Notes: generated by a model not told the origin, from the sequence alone. 64,000 bases of DNA from Undaria pinnatifida (GCA_012845835.1 JABAKD010000012.1:13865195-13929194); one strand, 5' to 3'. Counted from the first letter of the stretch, positions 11,104 through 22,825 are shown. Made by a program: numbers and translations.

Positions 11104-12936
11104 TATCCATCTCTGTCTCGTACGAGTGTTGTGACCACACAACAAGCAGGATGAGAGTGACCACAGCAGTAGTATAGGTCGTCTCTCTCCAGGAGGCATC
11201 GGCACGGACACTGGTTGTGCGGGGTGCAGATGGGTATGGACATATCGGTTTGTATTTATGCGGGTGTAATGTGAAAAGTACTACGTATTGTAAGTTTTAC
11301 CGTACCCCCTCCCTGCTGGATGAACTGACGAACGAAAAAAACTGATCCTAAATCGTTCGGGCTGGGAGCAGGCTGGAATTCACGGCTAGAATAAATGGTA
11401 GGTCTCGGGTTCATGGCTGTTAATGGTCTACAGCTTGGCTGGGGGGTGGCATAAGCTAACTATTAATATCAACAGACTAGCTAAACTAGCTTCACCTGGT
11501 ACTGGTAGTCTTTCGTTTAGTGAAAAACACACGTCGAGACACAAAAAACGATTTGTTCTTCTTGTTCGTATAACTTTTGTCAGAAATTGTCAGATACTAC
11601 TACTACTTACTCGTACTACTACACAACGACGATTAACTCCGCAACTTACCGCACAACTTACTCCATCAATTTCATGTATATACCAAGCACATGCACAATA
11701 CCTACTAGCCAGGCCCAACGAGTCAACTATTAATATACCAAGTAAATTAAAGTATCGCGCACAACTTACTCCGTCCGATATACAGCGAGAGCCAACCAAC
11801 AATTAGTCCGCGGCTAACAGAGTCAGCAAACTCGCAGCCCTATCAATTGTAAGCTACTGCTGCTGCTATTAATAGCTGTATACGTCGAAGTACATGCCTC
11901 ACCACGTACCACCCCGGGGCTATCGGCTACCGGCTATCATGGCGGTATGATGGCGGTATCATGAGAAAGAGGTAGCAAGAAAGAGACCTCTTACCGACAA
12001 AAGATTAGCCCACAGCGCTGGGGTACGGTTTCTAATCTGAGAGAGTGTACCCATCGACGACGTCATCAACAACAACAAACATGCAACACGACTACGTATC
12101 TCGTTTCGAACTCTACGAGCAGTTGTCAGTACGAGGTACCAGGTTGTGTTACCCTACCAGTTAACCCAAGCCGCTGAAACATGAAAAAAAAGGCCGAAAC
12201 GCAATGGACAAGTAAGTGCTAGATGAAAGCACGAACCATTCGAGACGTCTAGACTATAAATGTCATACAGAGAATAGCTTGGTCTCACCGCGATAGACAC
12301 CGCCCTAACCCTGTTGCTGCTGCTGCTGTAGTACTTACAGTTCTATCAGTGTATTCATAGTTCCAGGTATCGAAATTCGTACCAGGTTCCAGGTATGTGA
12401 TATGAATATATACATATATGTCGATGTGCTACGATGTTCTCTGGCGCAAAGACGGCGGTGCGCTCCGTACAGGAGTCATAATAGGGTTGCACTTACTTGG
12501 AAGTCGGTATTCATGGGTATTCATGAGTATTCATGGGTACTAAATACCGATAGGTGCTGTCGGTTTGATTTTTTGAACCTATCCATGAAATGGGGACAAG
12601 GAGAGACGTGCGACAAGTGTCACGTGAGTGAAGGGCCTAACGAAAGCATAACGCGTATGATATGCTTCAGCATTACCGCAATTCGATGCGAGTAAACGAC
12701 GAGGGAAGAAGTAGCCAGTCTTCTTGCGATAAAAATGAAGGCGCGACGGCTTACGGCCTACAGAGTATCGGTACTTACATTAGTGATTGCCATTAATTTA
12801 TACCCACGCATGCTTACAGCTTAATGGCAGCCCTTGGTTAATTAGCGGTCACTGTCTACGGGCTGCGTACCGCTTACATGGCGAACGTTCGTCATCAAGT
12901 ACTGTCAGTTACCGCTTATTGATTGGGGGTCACTAC
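11104..12936. other. Region without a firm gene
   Basis: Mostly AT-rich, with several TATTAATA palindromes (about 11458, 11726, 11861) and TTCCAGGTAT motifs (12361-12400). A frame at 12402-12695 contains GQGETCDKCHVSEGPNE, a CxxCH motif just before a possible GTGAGT donor (12624-12629). c-type haem proteins use CxxCH, but nothing else supports that reading. 12665-12745 resembles a decayed SINE fragment. Confidence 0.4.
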
Positions 12937-13434
12937 TCACATGGTGACGGCCCTTGAAGAACTCGTAGTCGGAGCCGGAGGAGGGCGCGTCGGCGGCTCC
13001 GGAAACCTCAAAGACATGTCGGACAGACGGTGAATAAAAGGGTCGTCCACATCCTTCGGAGATCGCGCAGATTGTGTAGACTTCGTAGATTGTGTAGACT
13101 TCGCAGATTGCGTAGATTGCTGCCGCCGCAACGGACCGCTCGCTGATTTCTTTCCTCGGCCAAGGATGTGGTGATGATGACCAGTAACCCTAACCCGCGC
13201 TGAGGATTGGGACCCTGCGATTGAGAGCGTTCGTTCCGTGGGCGCTTCCGTGCTGCAAGAGTTTTTTTTGCGGCGCAGGCGTAAGCGGGGGGGGGGGGGG
13301 TCGCGGGAAGAGAGTGGGGGGGACAGGGGAGGGGAACGGAGGGGGGGGGGGGGGGGGGGGAAGAGGGGGGGGGCTTGGTTGAGGTCTGGGCAGGCGGAAG
13401 GCTTGAGTACTTGGGACCTCGAGAGAGTGGCCAA
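12937..13434 (-). CDS. Hypothetical Pro/Ser-rich protein
   Basis: No family recognised. 165 codons open from a TTG, so the true 5' end is unknown and may be an exon border. The N-terminal half is Pro-rich (encoded by the G tracts at 13287-13372) and then basic. Residues about 108-125 carry a short STQSAKSTQSTKSTQSAR repeat. The C-terminus (DDPFIHRLSDMSLRFPEPP and on) has a more ordinary composition and ends at a normal stop. It could be one exon of a larger minus-strand gene. Confidence 0.3.
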   Translation of the reverse strand: MATLSRSQVLKPSACPDLNQAPPLFPPPPPPLRSPPLSPPLSSRDPPPPRLRLRRKKNSCSTEAPTERTLSIAGSQSSARVRVTGHHHHILGRGKKSASGPLRRQQSTQSAKSTQSTKSTQSARSPKDVDDPFIHRLSDMSLRFPEPPTRPPPAPTTSSSRAVTM

Positions 13435-14149
13435 CCTTTATTGGTTGAGAGCTGAGAGGAGGCGGGGGGGCGGAGCGATGTTATGATGTTTTGTTTACCG
13501 GTATATGGTGCTCAAACTTTCGGAAGGTTGCTGTATGTTCGACAATTCCGCCAAAGAGGGCAAACATTGAACGTCTATCTACATTCCGTCACAACCATTC
13601 TGAATGATTCATGATAACACAGCAGTATCGTGACATTGGTTACTGCTCGCTTCAAGATAAACCCGCGCAAGAGTTGCACATGCTCCCCAGTACTGCAAAT
13701 TAATGCTCGTATATGTATGCAGCAATGCGTTAGTCACAAAAAGACCACAGAAACGTCGAAATTTCGAAACGTTAATAATACACCAGGAGGTTTGGGCAAG
13801 AGCTTTACGTTGTTCATCACGCTTACGCAGCACCTTGACACATACACCTATGATATACACCACGTACCAGGTCTAGAGTATAGCTTCCCGCAAAACTTTC
13901 GCACGAGCTTGTTGTTCTGTGGATCTAAATTGTTTACATGCACATGAAAGTATCAGGCACCAAGTACCAGCCAAGATTAGACTACACTATTAATACGAGT
14001 AGTAACTGGTGCTATGGTAAGACTCGACTACCCGAACACAAACCACACAACACACGATTATTTTAAGCTATGAATAGTTTTGTCGTGCAAACGCCGAGCG
14101 ATGAATCTACGGGATGATCTCGACGACCGATGTCCAAGGCTATTATTAT
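13435..14149. other. Spacer without a supported gene
   Basis: No gene recognised. A 105-codon plus frame (13630-13947) and an overlapping minus frame both lack domains. A TATTAATA palindrome lies near 13987. Confidence 0.45.
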
Positions 14150-14990
14150 TTTCGTCGTGCTGGATGCCCCCCTGAGATTGAAGGAAATCGGCTCTTGACA
14201 TTAGTCCCATGAGTGGTGCTGTCTCGCGCGTGTGTGTGTTCTTTGCAGCCATCTGCATCTACAAAATATATACGAAGATACAACCAACATTTAGTGTCCG
14301 TACCGATCGATGCCTCCCCTTGGGAGAGACGAGCTGTGTGGTCACTATTTGCGAGACAGAAATACACATGGCAAAATACAGCAAGGCAGCAAGGTGGTTC
14401 GTCCATGCAATGCCAACCGCAATGAACACCCGGTGTTAGGGTTGTATGCCCCCCTCATGCTGAAGAAAATCGGATCTGCACATTCGGCCCAGGTGGTGCG
14501 TGAGTACAACCAGCATTTAGTGTCAGTACCGATCGATGCCTCCCCTTGGGAGAAACGAGCTGTGTGATCATTAATTGCGAGACAGATACACATGAATATA
14601 AAGCAAGACAGCAAGGTGGTTTGTCCATGCAATGCCAACCGCAATGAACACCCGATGTTCGGGTTGTATGCCCCCCTCATACTGAAGAAAATCGGATCTG
14701 CACATTCGTCCCTGGTGGTGGGTGGTGTTTCCTCGAGGTGGTGGTGGTGTGTGTTCTTCACATTAACCTCATATTTCCACCCATCTACATCCACAGCACA
14801 ACCAGTGTCCGTGCCGATGCTTCCTAGAGAAACGATCTCTTCTACTTCTGCTGTGGTCACCAACTACGAGACAGATATCAAATGCAACTACAGCTGGGTG
14901 ATTTGGCCATGCAATGCCAACCGCATTGAACATGCGGTGCTACCAACCGGGTGTGCGGTAGACCATAAGAAGACCAAGCGTCGGGTCTGT
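14150..14990. repeat. 231-bp tandem repeat, about four diverged copies
   Basis: Shared landmarks are CCATGCAATGCCAACCGCAA, ATGCCCCCCTCATRCTGAAG and GTGTCCGTACCGATCGATGC. Copies start near 14190, 14400, 14625 and 14850. A related single copy lies at 60430-60620. The 231-bp period is a multiple of three, so a 172-codon minus frame (14345-14863) stays open with an internally repeated peptide (SMRGAYNP, then CSLRLALHG). I treat the frame as a consequence of the repeat, with a repeated-domain protein as the alternative. Confidence 0.7.
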
Positions 14991-15234
14991 TACGACGACA
15001 GTCCCACATCGAGTGGGGGGGGGGGGTAAAGGGGGGGGGTACCCATTCAATGCGCGAATAGTGCATCACCACAGGCAGGTCAGGGGTCAGAGGGACAGAG
15101 ATCACGACTTCACGATGATACCATACGTACTCAATACGATATACAACGGGTGCTGGAAGTCGATCACCTGACCTGTCATACGTCAACATTTCATATGCAT
15201 ACCAATTAGACTAGACTTATAGTCTACATTGTAA
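14991..15234. other. Spacer with G tracts
   Basis: G tracts at 15016-15026 and 15031-15040. No gene seen. Confidence 0.5.
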
Positions 15235-15804
15235 TTAGTCTACAGCAGTAGTATTAGTATGTATCATACCATCATACCTGCACGCGCTGTCGAACAAAAC
15301 CGAGGACGCCTGCTGCTTTGCTAACAATAATTTCTCGCACGGGCTCGCCCCCCCCGCGCTGCAGCTCCTGCTGCTGCCCACGCTGCTAGCGCCTCCTCCA
15401 TCCAGCGTAAGAAGCCGCCCCGCCGGCCCTCTCCCGCCCCCGACATGAATGGGGACTTGCTTCGGCGCCCTCTTAGTCGCTGCTGATGCTGCTGCTGCTG
15501 CTGCTGCGTCCTCCCCCCACACCCACTTCACTACGCCTTTGCTGGGAGAAGTAGTTGAAGGGCTTCTTTTCGAAGAGGGTAGAATTGTAGTCGCCCCCCC
15601 ACCCCCCCTAGCAGGCGGGCGATTGCTGCACTTTGGCGGGGTCCGGTGGTGCCTCACCGTGGAAGGGTGGTGGGGCAATCGGGGAGGTCTCAGGAGGATG
15701 TGGGGTGGTTGCTGGTGGTAGTCGGAGTGTCTAGATGGTTCCTCGCGGGGAGTTGCGGTGGTGGTGGAGGAGAAGGGAGGAGGGGTTGGGCCGGAACGAT
15801 GCAC
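15235..15804 (-). CDS. Hypothetical Pro/Thr/Ala-rich protein
   Basis: 189 codons are open on the minus strand from GTG; the only ATG is near the C-terminus, so if real this is an internal or terminal exon. It has a Pro/His-rich start, an alanine run near residues 100-110 after WVWGED, and a Ser/Gly-rich end. The WVWGED/AAAA/KRAPK order loosely echoes WEWGDDPVN/KPKRA of the 6021-7109 frame, so the two may be related or exons of one gene. CTG/GCA repeats at 15480-15510 code the alanine run. Confidence 0.28.
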   Translation of the reverse strand: MHRSGPTPPPFSSTTTATPREEPSRHSDYHQQPPHILLRPPRLPHHPSTVRHHRTPPKCSNRPPARGGGGATTILPSSKRSPSTTSPSKGVVKWVWGEDAAAAAAASAATKRAPKQVPIHVGGGRGPAGRLLTLDGGGASSVGSSRSCSAGGASPCEKLLLAKQQASSVLFDSACRYDGMIHTNTTAVD

Positions 15805-16505
15805 GTCTCTGCTACCGTTTCCGTTCTTCGTGGAACAAGGAGCCGCAGTTCTCGTCCTTTGGTACGAACAAAAACCGAACGGGGCGGCGGGAGCGGCGGG
15901 ATATATGTGAGTCTTTTGATGCTTCTAAGATATTTTGCTGGGGTAATTTTTTTCACCAAACGTAGCATAGTCTATAGTCTAGGAGAGAAAGTAGGAGCAA
16001 GTTAAGTTTGATACCAGTACGCAAGAAGTGCAAGGGCTACTGCGTACTGCTGCTGTAGTATTGCTGTTGTATTCGCATGTAGTGGCCATCAGGGAGAGGC
16101 AAACTTTTGTACGAGATACGGACGAGCACAGGAAGTGTTGCTGTTGCTGTCAGTGATGAGTGCCAGTAGTGAGAGGGAGGTAGTGGGAGGATCAAGATTC
16201 TCAAGCAAGATTTGGAGAACGCACCAAAGATCATCCACCACTTCGTTCGAGTTTTCACCTGGTAACAGCAGCAGTATACATACCAGGTACCAGTTACCAG
16301 GTGGTATGCTCTGTGATCCTCTGGCACGGTACTCGCACGCGTAAAAAACTGAGGTGCTCGATCAAGAACATGACTGCTATATCGAGCTTGAACTCCAAGG
16401 GCTTTGCCGCAGCAGGATCTAGTCGACTGCGAGGGAATGAAGTAGAGGGTGGCACCAGCAACGACGATCTAGCTCGCTGGTTGCTGTAAGGCAAGAGGCC
16501 TTTCC
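15805..16505. other. Region without a firm gene
   Basis: Short overlapping frames on both strands, none recognisable. TACCAGGTACC occurs at 16279-16289 and CTGCTGCTGTAG near 16046. Confidence 0.4.
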
Positions 16506-17045
16506 ATGCTTCCCAAGGCAACAACAGCAGGACTCGAGTTGGGTTTGCGCTTGCAGTGGATACCACTACGACCTTTGGCCTTAGGTATGGCAGACTATCA
16601 CACTGCTGTTGTAGGGCCGTTTGGTTATGGTTTGCAGACCAAAACCTCGGACCAGGCGCGATACTTCTTCCAAAAGTACCACAACGAACCTCCGAGAGAG
16701 ACGGGCAACCACCACCGCCGCCATTCACTCCGTATTTCAAAGCTAACCCGTACTACTACTCACAGGCTCGAGATGCCAGCCCTTCTTGCTCCCACCCTCA
16801 GTAAAGTCGCGTGGAGATCTTCCAAAGGACGTGGAAGGCCCACGTGCCGCGGCCTTGAGCAAGCCATGGCGGGCGTTTTATGTTGCTGTTGGTGTCGTGG
16901 CTGCACCAGGGTCGCAGGCATCGCATGCAAATCGCCGGAGGCTCTCGGAGAACAGCGACGGTGCCAATGTAGGGAATTTCCGTGTTGCTTCCACCCCGTC
17001 GTCGCTCCCTTGGTGGGTGGCTCGCGTCGAGCCGTAGCGCCTTGA
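16506..17045 (+). CDS. Hypothetical protein, 179 codons, ATG start
   Basis: No family recognised. The frame starts at ATG after a stop-rich stretch. The first 27 residues (MLPKATTAGLELGLRLQW and on) have few acidic residues and could be an organelle presequence. Residues about 28-70 (MADYHTAVVGPFGYG, then QARYFFQKYHNEPPRE) look like ordinary globular protein. The C-terminal half is Arg/Cys-rich with a cluster CCCWCRGC. A plus frame at 16556-16804 and another at 16786-17037 compete, so the true structure may involve an intron near 16710-16800. Confidence 0.35.
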   Translation: MLPKATTAGLELGLRLQWIPLRPLALGMADYHTAVVGPFGYGLQTKTSDQARYFFQKYHNEPPRETGNHHRRHSLRISKLTRTTTHRLEMPALLAPTLSKVAWRSSKGRGRPTCRGLEQAMAGVLCCCWCRGCTRVAGIACKSPEALGEQRRCQCREFPCCFHPVVAPLVGGSRRAVAP

Positions 17046-19374
17046 ACTGGCAGAGGGGAAACTTTTTTCTGTGCGTCGTTTTCGTAGCGTAAAAATTGTT
17101 CCCCTGTGTGGGCTGCCCGGAGATTTATATGTTTTTTTAGGATCTTCCGAGATTTTTGAAGATTTCGAGGATTTTTCGGCCAAAAATGTCGTGGTATGTT
17201 ATGCTCACTGAACATAAATTTAAATACTTTTTTATGATGTTATAAAATCAAAAAGGTACTTAAATTTAACCCCAAATGGGTTGTCTGCGGACGTAGATCT
17301 CCAGGCTCAGATCTCCAAGGACTATTGTTCTCGCAGAGATTTGGAATGATTTTTTCACCGGACCTATAAAATATGAGACGATTGCGTATGGTATAGGGCC
17401 AACAGGGGATCAAGCGTGATGTCATGTCATGATTCATTATGTCATGTCATCATTCATTTCGGCAGTTGATCATGTTTTCATAACGCATACCTGGTACCCT
17501 TGTATCACACGAAAGCAGCAGAATGAACGTGAACTTGAGGATAAAATCGTACCTGGTACGTACCTGGTACCAGGAGAGAGGTATCATCATCATCGTGATT
17601 GCACACGCACGCGCGTGCACGACTGATGCATGCCGGGAGGGTATGTATGCATGCATGTATCCAGCAGATCGCACACAGACAGTAGTAGTAGTACCTACCT
17701 TGTGTTTGTAGCCTCTGAAAACAAATGAGGAGGCAAAATCCTTTGGGACATTGCGGGAGCGAAGAATATGTCAAACAGTTAGTGTTTGAGTACAGCAGTA
17801 TGTACATAGGATTCAGGATTCTACCGGTCGCCTCGGTGGTCTATCTTCTAGTAGAAAATAGTGTATGCTTGATGTAGTATTAATAGTAATAGGTGGTGGT
17901 TATTTTACCCCTCGTTACCCTCGAATGAATGGCAATATTCATTCGATTGCAACGCGTGGGTCGAACACAGCAGTACTGTAGTTGAGTTTATTTGCAAAAA
18001 TGACATAAAACATGAATGGAATCAACCGCAGCGCTGATTGAGCGCGCCTTTCGTAGCAGCGTGGGTATATTATAAGGCGCATTCCGATGCGAATCGACGA
18101 GGAGGGAAGATAGGGCTGCATGCAGTCTTGTCGCGATAAAAATGAAGGCACGTGCCATAGTCGGGTAGACTAATGGGGGAGAAGAGCCTGTTTTTATCGA
18201 CCCTTCCTTGCATCTGATTTATTACTTCTATTATAATAGGGAGAAGGGAGAGAGAAAGAAACAGCAGTCAGTGTGTGCGAAGACAAGTATAAAAAATAAT
18301 ACCTGGTAGTAGAGTTCAAGTAGTACATAACTAATACTTCGAAGTAATAAGCAGCAGTTAGTTGTATTATTAGTCTAATTATTAATATTAATATATAGGA
18401 TTAGCAAAAAAAACGTCATTTGATTTTATAAAAATTGCAAAAAACATCCTGACAGGATAAATTTTAAAAATCGCACCTATGGCGTATATATATGAGAGAT
18501 ACTAGTGGTAGTATTATTGTATTTGGTGCTGTGCTGTTGTTGCTGCTGTTGTTGCTGCATACTAGGTATTCTCTCTACCCCCCGGCGATAATTGTTTACG
18601 ACCAACCACGTTTGTTTGTGTTTTTTTGGTGTTGGGCTTGTTGGTTGATGGCCTTGATGGTTGCATGCGCATAGACTATACACATATCTGTGAGGTGGTT
18701 CGTTTAGGTAGGGCACTTTCATCCACCGCCACCCGTTCGTTTTGTTGACTAGATAGAGTGCTATTTACTACCCGGTACTACACGACTGCAAACAGCAAGC
18801 AGCAGAGTTGCGCGTTGTACTATTAATATCATATATATACTCGTACGTGGCGTTATGTTGAGAACGGGTATTATTGGCGTATTGGCATACCGCAGGTATA
18901 CATGACATACACAATGTTCATGTGTGTATGTACGTACGTGGAATATAAAAAAAAGTGGTAACACGTGAGTGAGAGGAGCGAGCGTTGTTTTTCTTGTTGC
19001 CGCGTGATTGGCACAACAACTACAATGCTAATTAATTGCCATTTATTGCTGCATTTTCGGACGTACCGTCCTCCTGTGTCTCTCCTCCTTCTTCCCTTTA
19101 TTTCATGTTCTTCAGCTGTGATACCAGATTATTTTGATACGTTTCTTCCTCCTGAATATGGTCTCATACCAGACCAGGTACTATGTATGTATACTGCATG
19201 CAACGGAGAGACGCAAAGCTGCAGAGCGACGCGCAAAGGCTGCGGCAGCGCCATCCACCGTCGGCATCTCTAAGCGGCCGGGGGGAGAGGGGGAGGGGGA
19301 GTGGGGGGGGGGGGAGGGGGGCGTCTTGCCCAAGAGACTGAAGTCTGGGTCTGGCCATCATCGTCTTGAAATTT
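17046..19374. other. Region without a supported gene
   Basis: AT-rich and gene-free as far as I can see. TACCTGGTA palindromes cluster at 17487-17575 and 18300. 18078-18160 resembles a decayed SINE fragment (CGCGATAAAAATGAAGGCA). TATTAATA occurs near 17876, 18378 and 18820. A G-rich block lies at 19278-19322. Confidence 0.45.
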
Positions 19375-19621
19375 ATGGGCCTTCCAATGGCCGTCACAAG
19401 ATAGCGTAAGACCGCCCTGACTTCTTCGCCATGTTGCGTTATCTCCCCACTGCCATTGATGATGCACTTGATACCCTCGATGAGGCCAATGCCGTCTTTA
19501 GTCAGTTCCTAGGGTCTGCTATTAATAGCATACTTCGAAGTACCATTCTTTTCTCTTTTCCTTTCCTTGCTTCCTCTTCTTGTCTTGTCTTCTCTTGCTT
19601 TTCTTGTCTTTTCTTTTCTTT
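19375..19621 (+). repeat. Dispersed repeat Y, copy 2, left part
   Basis: Inverse of 9765-10010. Interrupted at 19621/19622 by a miniature LTR element; the right part resumes at 20824. Relative to copy 1 it has CTATTAATAG where copy 1 has CTAG (19519-19528) and next to it a TACTTCGAAGTA palindrome (19531-19542). Confidence 0.75.
19519..19528. other. CTATTAATAG micro-insert site
   Basis: Repeat Y copy 1 reads GGGTCTGCTAGTACGG (inverse of 9866-9881). Here it is GGGTCTGCTATTAATAGCAT. The change is CTAG to CTATTAATAG, i.e. TTAA between duplicated TA. Confidence 0.7.
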
Positions 19622-19990
19622 TGTAAAGGAGTCGTGGTGCCGGATGTTGGGAGGGAAGGGACGCAGGGGTATCAGCTTCGCTTGGAGACAGCACCGGTTC
19701 TTCTTTGATGATTTCTTATTACTGGCGTTGAGCTATGAGAAGCTCGAGGAGACAGGAAAGGGGAAGAAGTGAGAGCATGGGGGTGGGGTGAGGCTCACAG
19801 AGTTCGCTTTACCCTCCAGCATTGCTGCTGTGCTCTCTTCTGGACCTTTACCTATGGAACGTACAAGGAACGTTCTCCTAGGTGTTCTATATTCCCATGA
19901 GCGCTCAACGCGCTTACTTCTACCTATCTTGTCCAGAGGAGGACGTCCCATTACCGAGAACGTTCTTGTGGTATAAGCTAGCTATTCTCT

Positions 19991-19997
19991 ACCTGGT
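19991..19997. other. 7-bp micro-insert ACCTGGT in one LTR
   Basis: The left LTR reads CTCT-ACCTGGT-ACGGGTT; the right LTR (20728-20740) reads CTCTACGGGTT. The two LTRs of one element are identical when it inserts, so the 7 bp were gained or lost afterwards. Confidence 0.85.
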
Positions 19998-20346
19998 ACG
20001 GGTTATCCGCTTCACTAAGAATATTCCGTTTTAAAAGAATCTTCTTGTGGCCAATAGACCGTAACTCTGCGGACTATCTTACCGAATATATTGCCCGCTA
20101 TACCGACACTCTATTACATTAGCCCACCCTGAATAGTCGTATATATATGCAGACCTCAAGACGGTCGAAAGATGACGACAAAGTTCATCCTAAAAGACCG
20201 GGAAAGGAGGTCGAAGATGCGGCTATTCGAAACAAACACATGAGGCTATAGATTCCCCCACACCTCGTAATGAGGCCTAAACTCCAAGGATAGGGCTATT
20301 CACTAATAAAGCAGATCGCTAAAAGACAGGCCATAGGAAGAGAGAA

Positions 20347-20361
20347 TTGCCGACGACGCCA
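20347..20361 (-). promoter_or_regulatory. Primer-binding site, family b
   Basis: Minus strand TGGCGTCGTCGGCAA, three bases inside the 5' LTR. Matches the site shared by families a, c, d and e in its first 14 bases. Confidence 0.75.
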
Positions 20362-20823
20362 AATTGTAAAGGAGTCGTGGTGCCGGATGTTGGGAGGGAA
20401 GGGACGCAGGGGTATCAGCTTCGCTTGGAGACAGCACCGGTTCTTCTTTGATGATTTCTTATTACTGTCGTTGAGCTATGAGAAGCTCGAGGAGACAGGA
20501 AAGGGGAAGAAGTGAGAGCATGGGGGTGGGGTGAGGCTCACAGAGTTCGCTTCACCCTCCAGCATTGCTGCTGTGCTCTCTTCTGGACCTTTACCTATGG
20601 AACGTACAAGGAACGTTCTCCTAGGTGTTCTATATTCCCATGAGCGCTCAACGCGCTTACTTCTACCTATCTTGTCCAGAGGAGGACGTTCCATTACCGA
20701 GAACGTTCTTGTGGTATAAGCTAGCTATTCTCTACGGGTTATCCGCTGCACTAAGAATATTCCGTTTTAAAAGAATCTTCTTGTGGCCAATAGACCGTAA
20801 CTCTATACCGACACTTTATTACA

Positions 20824-21130
20824 CTTTCCTTTCCTTTCGTTTTTTCGCTTCCTTGTCTTTTATTTCCTTTTCTTTCCTTTATCTTCTCTTCCTTTTTTTC
20901 TTTTTTTCTTTTGTCCAATTGACTTGCGTCTGCCGTGCATATATGCGTAGTGATAGGTACTACGTGCAATATATACGTGGTAGTCTTTCTTGAGTGGCAA
21001 GCGGTATTATAATAGTCGGTTTTTCCAGGCGCGAGTAGTGAGACGTATGCACTACTAGTATGGACCTGGCACATCGTAGGCTGACTCCCGATTTCACTTT
21101 TATATGTTTCTGGTGGAGGCATGAATTGCG
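20824..21130 (+). repeat. Dispersed repeat Y, copy 2, right part
   Basis: Continues the element interrupted at 19621. Inverse of 9220-9296 joined to 9614-9765, but lacking SINE copy 1, so it supplies the SINE's empty site. Confidence 0.75.
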
Positions 21131-21654
21131 TCAGCTGTGATATATATATTATATGTATGTATGCCACGTTTGCTTTTTTTGTGTTTTTTCCCTGGGGTAT
21201 TCCTCAGCTCCAGAGTGACTGCAGCCTGTCCTGTGACCACGGACTTGATTTTTATGCGAGTTAATGTGAGAACAATAACAACAACAACAACGACAACAAC
21301 AATTAATTGTTGCTGTCTGTACAACTGTAGTAGTAGTAGTACAACTAGACTAGTACAAAAGTGTACGGTTGTTTTATACTCCGAGTATAAAAAAAGAACT
21401 ACTTACTACTACTCGCGTGCGTATATCATACCAGGTACAACGAGCCAACAAACAGCTCTATGCAAGCTTTGAGGTCGAAGATTTGTTCGTCGAAAACTCA
21501 TCCTTGCGGGAAGAAAAATCTCTACTAGGACTTCTTACAGTTACACTGTTAGAAAGATCTCTATGAAGACTTCTTACAGTTACACCGTTAGAAAGATCTG
21601 TTAAGACTTCTTACAGTTAGTTACACTGTTACAACAACAACAACAGTTGGTTGT
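21131..21654. other. Spacer with short tandem repeats
   Basis: An (ACA)n tract at 21270-21302 and three copies of a ~46-bp unit CTTCTTACAGTTACACTGTT (21528-21632). No gene seen. 21455-21500 matches the left end of repeat X. Confidence 0.55.
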
Positions 21655-22160
21655 GTTGTGTTGTGTGAGATACTCCGATCGCGTGTTTTACTCTGTGTGT
21701 GGGTTTGTGTCCCTTCATTAAGGGCACACAACAGTTCGGCGACTCCCCCTTAGAACTCGCTCGTACCACCACAGACAGGGTCAACAGGGTGATATTACCA
21801 ATCCGTGCACAGAAACCATGTAATATTTTTTTCATATATATATATATCCGGATGTCCGTTTTTGAGGTGGACAAAATCTGACGCGGCTGGCTGTGGAATA
21901 CACCTGGTACCAGTTTATTAAGGCATCTACGTTATATTGTCGGAGGGCAAAAATAGTAATAATTATTATTATGTATGGCTTTGAGGGGGAGTGGGGGCGG
22001 ATCGGGAGGGGGGGGGGGGGGTAAAGGGGGGGGGGATTTGACATTTTTAGGTCGCGTAAATGAATAGGATCTTGCTGCACGCATGGTGCTAGCTCTGGTC
22101 TCCGGCTCACTAAACGACGTCGATAACAAGAGGTGTCCAAGGTTCCTGGTGCCTGCAACT
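21655..22160 (+). repeat. Dispersed repeat X, copy 2
   Basis: Same order of landmarks as copy 1: GAGATACTCCGATCGCG, GGTCAACAGGGTGATATTA, TGGACAAAATCTGAC, two G tracts (22009-22021, 22026-22034), TTTAGGTCGCGTAAATG. Diverged and shortened relative to copies 1 and 4. Confidence 0.7.
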
Positions 22161-22825
22161 CCGTCGGCGAATATCAGTCGCACGCGGGATTCAAAAGTAA
22201 AACGTAGAAGAAGAAACTCGGGGCACGGACGGACGTGGCTATTGATAGTTGACGTTCAGGCCACCACCACTCACTGCGCTCGAGTTTTTGATCCTGTTTT
22301 CCCGGTTCTGGATTTTGGTTTTTTTGGGGGATATTCGTATTTTGTCTAGGTTTTGTATTCATTTTTCATGGCGGGGGGGGGTTCCCGGTATTTCTGGGGT
22401 CGGTTTCGACGTTGTCCCCGTAGGGTGAAGTACGATGTCATGACGGTCATTCCGCGCGCGAGTTGGGTTTCGTACGTAGCGTTCTGGTACGTTTTTTGCG
22501 ATCGCTCGGGGTTTTGCTGGCGAGGTTTTCGACTGTTCTACCTTCGAACCCAGCGTTTTCGCACTTCTTACTTGTTTCTTCTTTTTTTTTTCTGCAACAA
22601 GTTTCCGTTTTCCCTTTTCTGTTCCATTTCCCTCGCTAATCTGCAGAAAGTGATCGCTCTCGCGCCTGTCGACTCCGCTATTCGATGGAGTGTTCTCTCG
22701 CGCCTGTCGACTCCGCTATTCACTGGAGTTTCTGTAACCCTTTTCCCGCCTTCCGTTCTTCGTTTGTGGTTTTCTTCTCGATCAGTTTTCCTGAGGCTTC
22801 GTAGCCTCGCAGGGTAGAGGTGTGG
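22161..22825. other. Region with a weak plus-strand frame
   Basis: A frame with ATG at 22368 stays open to 22817 (about 150 codons), Phe/Arg/Leu-rich and unlike any family I know. It contains a 38-bp direct repeat (about 22653-22690 and 22691-22728: CTCTCGCGCCTGTCGACTCC). Probably not a gene. Confidence 0.35.

Larger units (their letters stand above)
19622..20823 (-). mobile_element. Miniature LTR retrotransposon, family b
   Basis: Two direct repeats with TG...CA ends (19622-20118, 497 bp; 20365-20823, 459 bp) flank only 246 bp. On the minus strand the right repeat is the 5' LTR. It ends ...TTTACA, then ATT, then the primer-binding site (20347-20361). A purine-rich CAGGGTGGGCTAA (20119-20131, minus) precedes the 3' LTR. 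CTTT flanks both sides (19618-19621 and 20824-20827) inside a CT-rich tract of repeat Y, so the duplication is weak evidence. No protein is encoded. It is non-autonomous, of the TRIM type. Confidence 0.85.

Noticed and set aside
9037-11211. Several ORFs of 60-129 codons across 9.0-11.2 kb
   Set aside because: They fall on SINE copies and recur wherever the SINE occurs.
12590-12635. Cytochrome c (CDKCH motif)
   Set aside because: Only five residues match; no distal Met region or surrounding similarity.
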